Translations under genes and position numbers: made by a program
In this document: positions 5,999 to 13,192 of the stretch, piece by piece
How the letters are laid out: each line of letters starts with the position of its first letter
Position numbering within the stretch: the first letter of the stretch is position 1
NCBI GenBank assembly: GCA_964509425.1
Contig: CAZDWZ010000002.1
Location: 1-64,000, forward strand
Length of the DNA stretch: 64,000 bases
Direction of reading: 5' to 3'
DNA from: CAZDWZ01 sp964509425
GTDB taxonomy: Bacteria > Bdellovibrionota_C > UBA2361 > SZUA-149 > CAZDWZ01
Notes under the pieces: generated by a model
The model's database searches: none
What the model was told of the DNA's origin: nothing
Seen by the model: only the letters and a program-made list of their open reading frames with translations

Positions 5999-6946
5999 TT
6001 AGTTAAGCCTCCTCACTTCTGCCGCTACTTCATCATCCGGCTTGACGGTATATATCTCCGTCGTCCGCGTCTCCTTATGCCCAGCCGCTTGCTGCACCAG
6101 CTTCAAATCTCGCGTTGCGTCATAGAGATGAGAACAAAACGAGTGACGCAGATGGTGCAGCACGAAGCCTTCGCCGGCATGCTTCCTAGCCTCTGGACTT
6201 ACGCGGCGCCGTATAGTCTCCGCCCACATGCGGAACGATGCAGGATTCCCCGGCGTTGCCTTACGTGCGCTGACGATTAGCGGATACTCATCATGATTCG
6301 GAGCACGCTCGAAGCCCGGCACTTTGTCGATAAGTACTCGCTTACGAACGGGCAGATAGGCCCAGATTGCGGCAAGCATCGAATCGTTCAGCGGAATGTC
6401 CATGACCCGCTTAGCTTTTCGGCGTACGTCGCGAATGTAATAGGAGACAAGGTCAAGCTGACCGTAAGTGAGCCTCGATACTTCGTCAGTACGAAGGCCC
6501 CCGCGATACATCAACTCAAAGACCACACGATTGAGCGGGTCGGAGATCTCCGCCCGCGCTGCCTCCCCGACCTTTAAGCTGATCGACTTCGGTTTCAAGC
6601 GCGGAATGTCCACGCCCTTCATACCGTAACAGGGGTTGATGAACCCTCGGTCAATCCAGACGATGAATGAGCACCAATGTTTGACGGTCGCCAAGCGTCG
6701 GTTAACCGTTCTTGGCGCCTCGCCTAACCTCCGCCGCGTAGCGATGAACGTTTCGACGTGAATCGATCTTACATCTCGCGGTGTCTGTACCTTCTCCTCG
6801 GCGAGGAAAATCATCCAGTGCTCTAGATCCTGTTTCTTCGCACGAGCGGTGTGAATGTTTTCTCTACCGTGACGTTCCATATACGCTTTCGTCGCCTCTG
6901 CGATGCTCGCAAAATCAACGGAGCGCGATACTGCTGCTAACTCCAT
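5999..6946 (-). CDS. Tyrosine recombinase/integrase
   Basis: 315 residues from ATG at 6946, which has AGGAGG seven bases upstream; a TTG ten codons earlier lacks a well-placed site. The N-terminal SAM-like core-binding domain includes ENIHTARAKKQDLEHWM. The catalytic domain shows Arg in MYRGGLRTDEVSRL, Lys in RRKAKRVMDIPL, LHHLRHSF (H-x-x-R), GHKETRTT and the nucleophile Tyr in EIYT. It is related to the integrase at 10217, sharing HTARAK-x-DLEH. It sits inside the early operon rather than at an end, so it may act in resolution or inversion rather than integration; that is inference. Confidence 0.9.
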   Translation of the reverse strand: MELAAVSRSVDFASIAEATKAYMERHGRENIHTARAKKQDLEHWMIFLAEEKVQTPRDVRSIHVETFIATRRRLGEAPRTVNRRLATVKHWCSFIVWIDRGFINPCYGMKGVDIPRLKPKSISLKVGEAARAEISDPLNRVVFELMYRGGLRTDEVSRLTYGQLDLVSYYIRDVRRKAKRVMDIPLNDSMLAAIWAYLPVRKRVLIDKVPGFERAPNHDEYPLIVSARKATPGNPASFRMWAETIRRRVSPEARKHAGEGFVLHHLRHSFCSHLYDATRDLKLVQQAAGHKETRTTEIYTVKPDDEVAAEVRRLN

Positions 6947-7021
6947 GTCATCCTCCTGTATTCTGAACACGAGCAAATCTTGCTTTGGCGTTCCTCCTTA
7001 TTCGATAGAAGCGTTTACGTT

Positions 7022-7052
7022 CGTGTCGTGCTGTCACAGACAACACGACACG
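7022..7052. repeat. 13-bp inverted repeat between integrase and transglycosylase genes
   Basis: CGTGTCGTGCTGT and ACAACACGACACG form arms with one mismatch around a five-base centre. It lies five bases after the transglycosylase stop and 75 bases before the integrase start. There is no T-run on either strand, so an operator or recombinase site is as likely as a terminator. Confidence 0.7.
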
Positions 7053-7056
7053 GTGA

Positions 7057-7689
7057 TTAAGCGATCCGTTTGGCTAGTTTGTTTAAGACTTTGTTGGCGT
7101 GCTGATAGCTCTCTTTGTAGCCGCCCATGCAGACCGTATTGTGTCCGCATTTGAGAAGCGTCTCGACAGCGACGGGCCCGCCGTTATACCGCCAGATAGC
7201 GTGTGTGACGTTTCCGTCAGTCGCCTTCATGTCCTCGGCGAATATCTTCACGCCGCACGAAATATTCTTTTTCGGAACAAAGAGTTCCCACTTCTTGAGA
7301 CCGCAGCGCGCAGCATTTGCAGGCATCACCTGCATCAAGCCGCGGGCACCTTTGTGGCTAATCGCGTCTTCCTGCTTCGAACTCTCGACGTTCAAAAGCG
7401 CAACGCAAAGGCCGGGATTCAAGCCGTAGCGGATGCATTCACGCTCGGCGTAAAGAATATTGTCGGTGAGATCATCCTCCGGTTCGGCCTTGACGTAACC
7501 GATACTCCGCACCGCTCCATCCGTCACTTTCGCGACAGCAACCGAAGCTTGGCCGAAAAGGTAGTCAGTCACCTCAAGCCAAATCGTCGCGCCGACCTGT
7601 AGCCCGACACAAAGGAGTGCAAAATATACAACCTTACTCTTCCGAATCGCATTTGCCGTGCGAACAACTTTCATCATCTTGCTTTTCAT
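7057..7689 (-). CDS. Membrane-anchored SLT-type lytic transglycosylase
   Basis: 210 residues. An N-terminal basic segment precedes one transmembrane helix (about 19-42, VVYFALLCVGLQVGATIWL). The SLT domain covers about 80-200: catalytic Glu in LNVESSKQ, then GARGLMQVMP, ISCGVKIFAEDM and THAIWRYNGGP. It cleaves the glycan backbone of peptidoglycan. Several cysteines (CIRYGLNPGLC, RCGL, ISCG, KCGHNTVC) suggest disulfides, so the domain probably faces the periplasm. ATG at 7689 follows TAGGAG. In phages such enzymes aid entry or lysis; here the gene sits among replication genes. Confidence 0.85.
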   Translation of the reverse strand: MKSKMMKVVRTANAIRKSKVVYFALLCVGLQVGATIWLEVTDYLFGQASVAVAKVTDGAVRSIGYVKAEPEDDLTDNILYAERECIRYGLNPGLCVALLNVESSKQEDAISHKGARGLMQVMPANAARCGLKKWELFVPKKNISCGVKIFAEDMKATDGNVTHAIWRYNGGPVAVETLLKCGHNTVCMGGYKESYQHANKVLNKLAKRIA

Positions 7690-7721
7690 ATGCTCCTACA
7701 TATGTTCTGCGTTTAACCTAA

Positions 7722-7943
7722 CTACTCACCTTCGAGACTTTCGACTGAGACACCGAGCGCCTTCGCGTAACGTCCGACCGTGTCGGTTCGCACGCGCTGA
7801 CGCTTCACCGCTGAGCGACCGAGAAGCGCATAGACAGACGCCGCCGAGACCTCGAGACGCTTCGCCAGCTCCGGCACGCTAATTCCTTGCTCCGCCATGA
7901 CAATGCGAAGTCGGCGCTGGAATGAGATCTTTGAACCGATCAT
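7722..7943 (-). CDS. XRE-family HTH repressor-like protein
   Basis: 73 residues. A helix-turn-helix of the lambda-Cro/XRE type is clear: LRIVMAEQGISVPELAKRLEVSAASVYALLGR, followed by DTVGRYAKALGVSVESLEGE. There is no effector or protease domain, so it is a minimal DNA-binding protein, probably dimeric. It is coupled to the upstream gene by an ATGA overlap. The inverted repeats at 7022 and 10090 are possible operators. Confidence 0.85.
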   Translation of the reverse strand: MIGSKISFQRRLRIVMAEQGISVPELAKRLEVSAASVYALLGRSAVKRQRVRTDTVGRYAKALGVSVESLEGE

Positions 7944-8293
7944 GCGATCTTCTTACCCTCCGCAATTTCTCTTAGCTGACGCAGGAACTCCTCGACCTTC
8001 TCCGGAGAAACCTCCGCGTCTTCACGCAACTCCTTGCGCCGCTCTGCCTCACGGTCTTGCTTCACAAGCTCAAGACGATTGCGGGCGACAACGTGAGCGC
8101 CCGAGCGAATCGCTTTCGGCGGAGGCGGGAAACCCGCGTCACGGAGCGCAACCTTTAAACCTTCCATGGCGTCGTCGAAGCGCAGGTCATGAAGCGAGAT
8201 GTGGTAGGCTTCAAGAATCGCGTCCGTTAGTTCGATGTGAGGCCAGGGACCGAATGCAATCTTTGCGATAGTGGCTGTTTGCTTCGCGTTCAT
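7940..8293 (-). CDS. Possible phage helicase loader/replication accessory protein
   Basis: 117 residues. The arrangement of a helical N-terminus (ELTDAILEAYHISLHDLRFDDAMEGLKVAL) followed by FPPPPKAI recalls the N-terminal domain of phage helicase loaders and inhibitors such as SPP1 G39P, where a 'W-x-x-L-x-D-x-x-Y-x-x-A...FPPS-x-x-I' pattern is typical. The rest is a highly charged helix. Coupled on both sides to a replication-initiation candidate and an XRE gene, which fits a replication role. The assignment is tentative. Confidence 0.5.
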   Translation of the reverse strand: MNAKQTATIAKIAFGPWPHIELTDAILEAYHISLHDLRFDDAMEGLKVALRDAGFPPPPKAIRSGAHVVARNRLELVKQDREAERRKELREDAEVSPEKVEEFLRQLREIAEGKKIA

Positions 8294-9132
8294 GTGTCCT
8301 CCTCGTCGCTTTCATTTGCGCCTTCTTCTTCGCTGCCAAACTCTCCGTCAGGGATTCCGATAAGTGGGTTCGAGCCGTAGCGATCCTCAAGACGAGACAC
8401 GGCTTCGCTCTCGCGTTGCTTACGCGCATCAAGTCTTTCGGCTGCGAAATCCTTTCTTGTTCTTAGGCCGGGGTACTTTTCAGGAAACAAGCCTGTGTAG
8501 CCGTTCGACATGCTGTGCTTAATGGCCCAGAGGAGCGCGTCACGTCCGTGCTCGCTCGCTTTGTTCAGGCCGTACTGCTCATATTGAGGGCCTGCGTAGC
8601 TGCACCTCTTCTTGCGCCGGTAAACAATCCATTCTTCCCAAACGTTTTTGCACTCCTCATCCGTGCACTCGATTGGGAAGACGAGTTCGGAAGGGTCACG
8701 CAACGCCTTCGGAGGCGCGGCAACACGTGAGGTCGGCAACGGCTCAGGCTTGGCTTTGAGAGGTTGCGGCGCTTCCTCTTCGGCGGAATTTACTTCAACC
8801 TTTTGGACCTCAGTTTCGCGTCCGGGTTCTACGAGCTTGATAAGGACGGTTCGCTTTCGAGTCCGTTTAGGCTTCACAATCATGAGCGCCGTATCGATAA
8901 TCCCGCCCTTGTCACGAGCTAGCACACCGATTTCAACACACGAATTGATGATCGCTCTCAGCGACTCCGCCTTCAAGTGCATCTCAAAGGCCAAAGTTTC
9001 CAAATCGGCGTCAGCGATAGAGCGAGTAGGGGAGTTCGCGATCTGCTCACGCACCTCCCCAAGCACTCCGATACCTTCCCATCCGTGAAGGCGTAACACC
9101 GTTGACCGTTGAATTCGCTCTGCTCGTTCCAT
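8290..9132 (-). CDS. Phage replication-initiation/replisome-organiser-like protein
   Basis: 280 residues, ATG at 9132 with GAGGAAAG nine bases upstream. The N-terminal third looks like a winged-helix region (SPTRSIADADLETLAFEMHLKAESLRAIINSC). A Pro/Glu-rich linker follows, then a C-terminal block WEEWIVYRRKKRCSYAGPQYEQYGLNK ending in SMSNGYTGLFPEK. That block is typical of phage replisome organisers, which end in NG-x-x-GLF/W. The acidic tail (GSEEEGANESDEEDT) is unusual. Likely binds the element's origin and recruits helicase with its downstream partner; the replication role is inferred from the C-terminal pattern. Confidence 0.6.
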   Translation of the reverse strand: MERAERIQRSTVLRLHGWEGIGVLGEVREQIANSPTRSIADADLETLAFEMHLKAESLRAIINSCVEIGVLARDKGGIIDTALMIVKPKRTRKRTVLIKLVEPGRETEVQKVEVNSAEEEAPQPLKAKPEPLPTSRVAAPPKALRDPSELVFPIECTDEECKNVWEEWIVYRRKKRCSYAGPQYEQYGLNKASEHGRDALLWAIKHSMSNGYTGLFPEKYPGLRTRKDFAAERLDARKQRESEAVSRLEDRYGSNPLIGIPDGEFGSEEEGANESDEEDT

Positions 9133-9174
9133 CTTGCCTTTCCTCAAGCTCTCTAAAGTTGACCGCGCTAAGGG

Positions 9175-9792
9175 TTAGAAGGGGATGTCGTCATCGTCGT
9201 AGGAAATGGACGGGCCTATGCTTGCCTGTTGAAGTGGTGGCTTACCCTGCGGCAACTCACGTCGAGGCGTTCGCGCAGATGGTTGCGGCTTGCTCTGATT
9301 CACTTCGTCGACGTCGTCGTCGCTGAAGCTTTGCTCGGCAGTTGATTGCTTGCGTGACGGTGCGGGCGCAGCTGCCGCAGCGGCTTGCGCTCGAACGGGC
9401 GTTGCTGAAATGATTTTCGTGTATGTGCCGGAATCAGACTCCTGACAGACACAGGAATAATTCTTGCCAATGAGCGCTCGAACGAATTCCCAAAGTGTGT
9501 CCCGGTTTTCGTAAACCGACTTCGGATCGAAGCTTTTCCCAGCCATGCTTTTCAACAGGATGGAGAGATTGCTTTTACTCCCGGTCTTGATGGTGCAGTA
9601 CTTCGTAACTTCGACAATCTCACCGTCATCGTCTTCAAGGAAAAAGACGAACACGAGATTGGGTTCCATGATCTCGGGCTGTTCGAACTTCTCGCGTCGT
9701 TCGAACTTCACGTTTTTGAGCGGACCAATAAACGTTCCGCTCAGCACGGGCTTAAGACCTACATCGTCGGGCAAGGGGTTAGTTCGGCTCAT
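9175..9792 (-). CDS. Phage ssDNA-binding-like protein with DDDDIPF tail
   Basis: 205 residues, ATG at 9792 after CAGGAGG. The first 120 residues are predicted mainly beta (LSGTFIGPLKNVKFER, PNLVFVFFLEDDDGEIVEVTKY, SKSNLSILLKSMAGKSF), the plan of phage OB-fold-like replication proteins. An Ala/Pro linker follows and the protein ends in SYDDDDIPF, the same tip as SSB. It probably works as the element's SSB equivalent and recruits host SSB partners through the tail; this is inferred from architecture, not a domain hit. It follows the 79-residue gene with an ATGA overlap. Confidence 0.6.
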   Translation of the reverse strand: MSRTNPLPDDVGLKPVLSGTFIGPLKNVKFERREKFEQPEIMEPNLVFVFFLEDDDGEIVEVTKYCTIKTGSKSNLSILLKSMAGKSFDPKSVYENRDTLWEFVRALIGKNYSCVCQESDSGTYTKIISATPVRAQAAAAAAPAPSRKQSTAEQSFSDDDVDEVNQSKPQPSARTPRRELPQGKPPLQQASIGPSISYDDDDIPF

Positions 9793-10028
9793 TTGGCCTC
9801 CTGGTTTCTGGGTGAAATGGCGTGGAAATATGCGTGCGCGTAACACGCGTCGGGATACTCGAATGGACCGACTGGGGATTCTCCCTCTAGTTGGTAATGG
9901 AATTGGTTTTCGCAGACATCGTCGGAGGCGACGAGGATTTGCAGCTTGTGCTCAGCGCACGCTTCAATAATCTCGTTCCAGGGGACGACACGAACGTCAT
10001 CGGGAAACTTCAAGAAATCTGATGCCAT
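9789..10028 (-). CDS. Small phage hypothetical protein, first gene of the leftward operon
   Basis: 79 residues from MASDFLKFPDDVRVV at 10028, with AAGGAG upstream. Acidic, with several aromatic residues in the C-terminal half (DACYAHAYFHAISP). It is the promoter-proximal gene of the leftward operon and starts 62 bases from the inverted repeat at 10090. Not recognised. Confidence 0.55.
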   Translation of the reverse strand: MASDFLKFPDDVRVVPWNEIIEACAEHKLQILVASDDVCENQFHYQLEGESPVGPFEYPDACYAHAYFHAISPRNQEAK

Positions 10029-10089
10029 GCAAAGCTCCTTCCAAGCTCGCACGCGTTCCTGTTACTTTTCCCTTGCTCGCCGACCATGT

Positions 10090-10160
10090 CATGCCCGATA
10101 ACCTTTGTTATCGGGCATGCTGCACCGAACTTCTATTTGATAAGTAGGGTTATCGGGCAT
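10090..10160. promoter_or_regulatory. 13-bp inverted repeat plus third half-site in the divergent promoter region
   Basis: CATGCCCGATAAC (10090-10102) and GTTATCGGGCATG (10107-10119) are a perfect inverted repeat around CTTT. A third copy, GTTATCGGGCAT, lies at 10149-10160, exactly 42 bases (about four helical turns) after the right arm and in the same orientation. The array sits in the 188-base space between the leftward operon and the rightward integrase. It could be a repressor operator set controlling both, or the arm and core sites of the recombinase. Confidence 0.75.
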
Positions 10161-10216
10161 AATCGAGCGAAAAACGAGCTCAGATCGGCTGAATTGGACC
10201 TGAGCGGTATAGAGTC

Positions 10217-11323
10217 ATGGGAAAGCAACTTCGCGACGAACCCACTAATCCGGCATTTCAGCTCGTCCTCAACGAGGAGTTTCTCCCGGGTAGCACCGGA
10301 CAAAGAACCAAAGCGGAGTTTTTCGAAACAAAGCGGCTGCAGGACGTAATGGCTCAATACATCAGCTACTATGCCGACGGTGACGGACATACGGCGCGCG
10401 CCAAGCGTTACGACTTGGAACACTTTCTCGGATTTTTGGGATTCACCCGCGGCGGACCGGCAAACGTCCTGATGTCCGACTGGACTCTTCAGTCTACCAA
10501 CGACTTCATCGACGACAGGCTTCATCACGGAGAATCACCTGCGACCGTCTCCAGACGGTTGGCGACGCTCAAGCATTTCGGCCGAACCATCGCCGAGCGG
10601 CTGCCGGGCTACATCAATCCGGCGCGCGAGGCCCGAGCACCGACGGCTGCGCCGGCACGCCCCGAAGGGCTGGCACCTGACGAAATTGAGATGCTGAGAA
10701 GCGCCGCTGAGCAATCAATCGCCGCGAAAGGCGCAAAAGACAACTTCATCCTCGTGCGAAATCGCTATTTACTCGAGCTCCTCCTCGGCACGGGACTTCG
10801 AGCAGACGAAGTTCGTCTCGTCACCGTTGGACAGCTCGGCGAAGACGGCGGCTGGTTCAAGAATATCAAGACAAAAGGAAGAAAGTACAGGAACGTCTAT
10901 CTTTCCTCTGCGCTCCGCTTCCTGACCGAAGAATATCTCTCGCTTCGAGAAAAAGAAATTCGCGGGTCTTATCCAGAATTTTTCGAAGCACCACTTGCTG
11001 AACAGAAACGTTTTCCGCTCCTGATAAGTCTCCGAGGTGCGAACCTCGACCTGCCAGAGAGCTTTGCCCTGAATCCCAAGACGATTTGGAGAATTATCTC
11101 CGACTTCAGCATTCACGCAACGAAGTTTCATCCCGGTAATGAAGCAAAGCTCCATCCTCATAAGCTTCGACACACCTTCGCCCATGGACTTCTCGACAGC
11201 TCGAAAGATATCCGACTCGTGGCACAAGCTCTCGGTCACAGCGACGTGAGAACAACCATGCGGTATACTGAGCGGACTGACGAAGAAATCGCCAAAGCTG
11301 TCGAGCTGACGTTGAAAAAATGA
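10217..11323 (+). CDS. Tyrosine recombinase/integrase at the element's right end
   Basis: 368 residues. N-terminal core-binding domain with DGHTARAKRYDLEHFLGF, then the catalytic domain: Arg in LLGTGLRADEVRL, Lys in KTKGRKYRNVYL, HKLRHTF, GHSDVRTTMRYT with the nucleophile Tyr. All five or six active-site positions are present. It is about 50 residues longer than the recombinase at 5999 because of inserts in the N-terminus and around 245-300. Ribosome site is weak (GAGCGG). Reading outward at the element edge makes it the probable integrase. Confidence 0.9.
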   Translation: MGKQLRDEPTNPAFQLVLNEEFLPGSTGQRTKAEFFETKRLQDVMAQYISYYADGDGHTARAKRYDLEHFLGFLGFTRGGPANVLMSDWTLQSTNDFIDDRLHHGESPATVSRRLATLKHFGRTIAERLPGYINPAREARAPTAAPARPEGLAPDEIEMLRSAAEQSIAAKGAKDNFILVRNRYLLELLLGTGLRADEVRLVTVGQLGEDGGWFKNIKTKGRKYRNVYLSSALRFLTEEYLSLREKEIRGSYPEFFEAPLAEQKRFPLLISLRGANLDLPESFALNPKTIWRIISDFSIHATKFHPGNEAKLHPHKLRHTFAHGLLDSSKDIRLVAQALGHSDVRTTMRYTERTDEEIAKAVELTLKK

Positions 11324-11536
11324 ACGCTTTCGCCGCAAGGCGAGAAAACAGACACCAATAGGCACCCCAGCGAACTTTTCGCGACACGGGCTTGCGAGAT
11401 GACAGCTTCTTGTCACGATCCACTAACGGTCCGAAACGTTCTTTGCTTTTTACCGAGGCGCGAAGCCAATTCCGAATTGATCCGCGAATAACCTTTCGTT
11501 GTCGACCAAGTCTCCTGATTACGAAAGGAAAATGAA

Positions 11537-11812
11537 GTGAACATCAAAGTCGATCCGGAAGCAGTTCTCCAAGCGTTTATCGCGCTCGGAGACTACGAAC
11601 CGGAGAACCCGCGCTTTAAACACGGAGGCCCGCTAAGCCTTCCAGGCGCGATTGCCGCCGCACAGGGCGCTGACTTCGCAGGTGCGCTGATCTACGGAAG
11701 AGGCGGCAACGCGCGCTACCGTGTGGATCGCGACGGCTCGGTGTCTCTGTACGCGGACTCATGCCCCTCCAAGGTGGAGCAAGCGCGGGCATTGGGCTTT
11801 GGGATAGCCTAA
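11537..11812 (+). CDS. Hypothetical protein, 91 residues
   Basis: Starts with GTG at 11537 after AAAGGAA. N-terminal MNIKVDPEAVLQAFIALGDYEPENPRF and C-terminal YRVDRDGSVSLYADSCPSKVEQARALGF look like a small folded alpha/beta domain; no family recognised. The gene is flanked by GTTGTCGACC at 11498-11507 and its reverse complement at 11853-11862, with a GTTGTCGGCC at 11825. It may be the last cargo gene of the mobile element or the first chromosomal gene. Confidence 0.5.
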   Translation: MNIKVDPEAVLQAFIALGDYEPENPRFKHGGPLSLPGAIAAAQGADFAGALIYGRGGNARYRVDRDGSVSLYADSCPSKVEQARALGFGIA

Positions 11813-12015
11813 GACGCAAGCAAGGTTGTCGGCCGATCAGCCCGGAGACTTCGGTCGACAACCCTTTGGGCAGTCTGTCGCGCGGGTTCTTTTCTTGAAG
11901 ATTGTATCGCAGGCAGGAGAATCCACAAATTGCGATGCGTGATTCGCCTACACTCTTGAGTTCAAATTCCTGAAGTCGCTGCCTTGGTCGAAATCCAGCG
12001 CCTGCAGCTTATCGT

Positions 12016-13176
12016 TTACGAAGGGAGAACCGGACGATCGGCCGCAGAGAGCTTTGAAGGGTCGATAATGATCTCCGAGCCTTCGGATTTCTCGACGGCG
12101 GTCATCGCATGCCGAAAAAGAACTCGCACCGCCGCGGCTGCTGGAATCGCAATGAAAACTCCAAGCAAACCCAAAAGCTGACCGCCGACGATAATCGCCA
12201 ACATAACGCCGAGCGGATGGATGCCAAGCCGTTCGCCTACTATCTTCGGTGTGATGATCGTTCCCTCGAGTCCTTGGACGACGGCAAATACTGTCCACAC
12301 GGCGAAAAGCTGCGTCCAGCTCGGATCGTTCACAATGGTGATGAGCGTCGCGAGAAACACGCCTACGCAAATTCCCAAATACGGGACGATACCGAGGAAT
12401 CCGGCCGTTACTCCGACGAACAGCGCCGAAGGCAATCCGACAATAAAGAGGCCAAACACGTAGAGACAGGCAAGGATCAATGCGACGAGCATCTGCCCGC
12501 GAAAGAAGACCGCCGTGTGGTCGACGATCTCACCACCTATCTCGGCGACTTTGGATCTCACTCCGGCGGAGAGATAGCCGCCTATCACCCGGTGAATAGC
12601 GTGGAGATCACACGCGATGTAGTAAATAAAAAACGGGAGGAGAATCAAATTGAGCAATGTGAGCGCAAGGGAATAGCCCGACAACAGGGTCTCCCCGAGA
12701 GTCTTCAACCAGCTCGCAATTCGTTCTTCACCAAGATACGAGGCGTAGGACTTTATATTCGACCAAAATTGTTCCTTCGCAAAGAACTCCTGAACCTTCA
12801 GATTCACGGAAGTTTTGGCGGCGAGCCATTCACGAAGACTCTCTACATAGTGTGGAAAGTTTTTTGCGAGGATTGAATATTCAGCGATCACCTGCGGAAT
12901 CGCGACCCCGAGGAACACCGCGATGACGATAAAAATGAAGGTCGCGAGCAAAACCACCGACAATCCTCTTCGTATGCCCTTTCGCTCGAGCTTCGTGACC
13001 AACGGATCGATGAGGAGGGCGATAGCGTAAGAGACGAAGAGAAGGAGCGTGACTTCCTTCATCTCGTTGATGAGCCAGAAAAGCGTGATCGTGAATAATC
13101 CCCAGAAAACGGTCTTCCGGTTGGCAGCGATGAGTCGCTTCAGATATTCAACCGTCGCTTCAACTTCACTCGTCAT
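12016..13176 (-). CDS. AI-2E family transporter (PerM-like permease)
   Basis: 386 residues. About eight hydrophobic segments with the layout of the AI-2E/PerM family: two N-terminal helices (about 22-58), a third (70-95), a long soluble stretch (about 100-150), then five more, ending in GVFIAIPAAAAVRVLFRH. Signature pieces include SYAIALLIDPLV, LEGTIITPKIVGERLGIHPLGVML and GGQLLGLLGVFIAIP. Members export small molecules or act as Na+/H+ antiporters; the substrate here is unknown. GGGAGG lies eight bases before the ATG. The gene directly follows dnaE on the same strand, 16 bases apart, so the two may share a transcript. Confidence 0.88.
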   Translation of the reverse strand: MTSEVEATVEYLKRLIAANRKTVFWGLFTITLFWLINEMKEVTLLLFVSYAIALLIDPLVTKLERKGIRRGLSVVLLATFIFIVIAVFLGVAIPQVIAEYSILAKNFPHYVESLREWLAAKTSVNLKVQEFFAKEQFWSNIKSYASYLGEERIASWLKTLGETLLSGYSLALTLLNLILLPFFIYYIACDLHAIHRVIGGYLSAGVRSKVAEIGGEIVDHTAVFFRGQMLVALILACLYVFGLFIVGLPSALFVGVTAGFLGIVPYLGICVGVFLATLITIVNDPSWTQLFAVWTVFAVVQGLEGTIITPKIVGERLGIHPLGVMLAIIVGGQLLGLLGVFIAIPAAAAVRVLFRHAMTAVEKSEGSEIIIDPSKLSAADRPVLPS

Positions 13177-13192
13177 GAAGAGCCTCCCAGGG

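Larger units (their letters stand above)
1..11323. mobile_element. Right part of an integrated phage-like element
   Basis: From the left edge to about 11.3 kb nearly every gene is short, on the minus strand and translationally coupled, and the recognisable ones are phage types: DUF3310, RusA, lytic transglycosylase, XRE repressor, replication-initiation-like protein, SSB-tailed proteins and two tyrosine recombinases. From 12.0 kb the genes are ordinary chromosomal genes with normal lengths and spacing. No capsid, terminase or tail gene is seen, so the late region, if any, lies left of the window. The right boundary is set after the rightward integrase; the small gene at 11537 may still belong to the element. 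No att duplication could be shown because the other end is outside the window. A plasmid-like or satellite element is an alternative to a full prophage. Confidence 0.8.
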
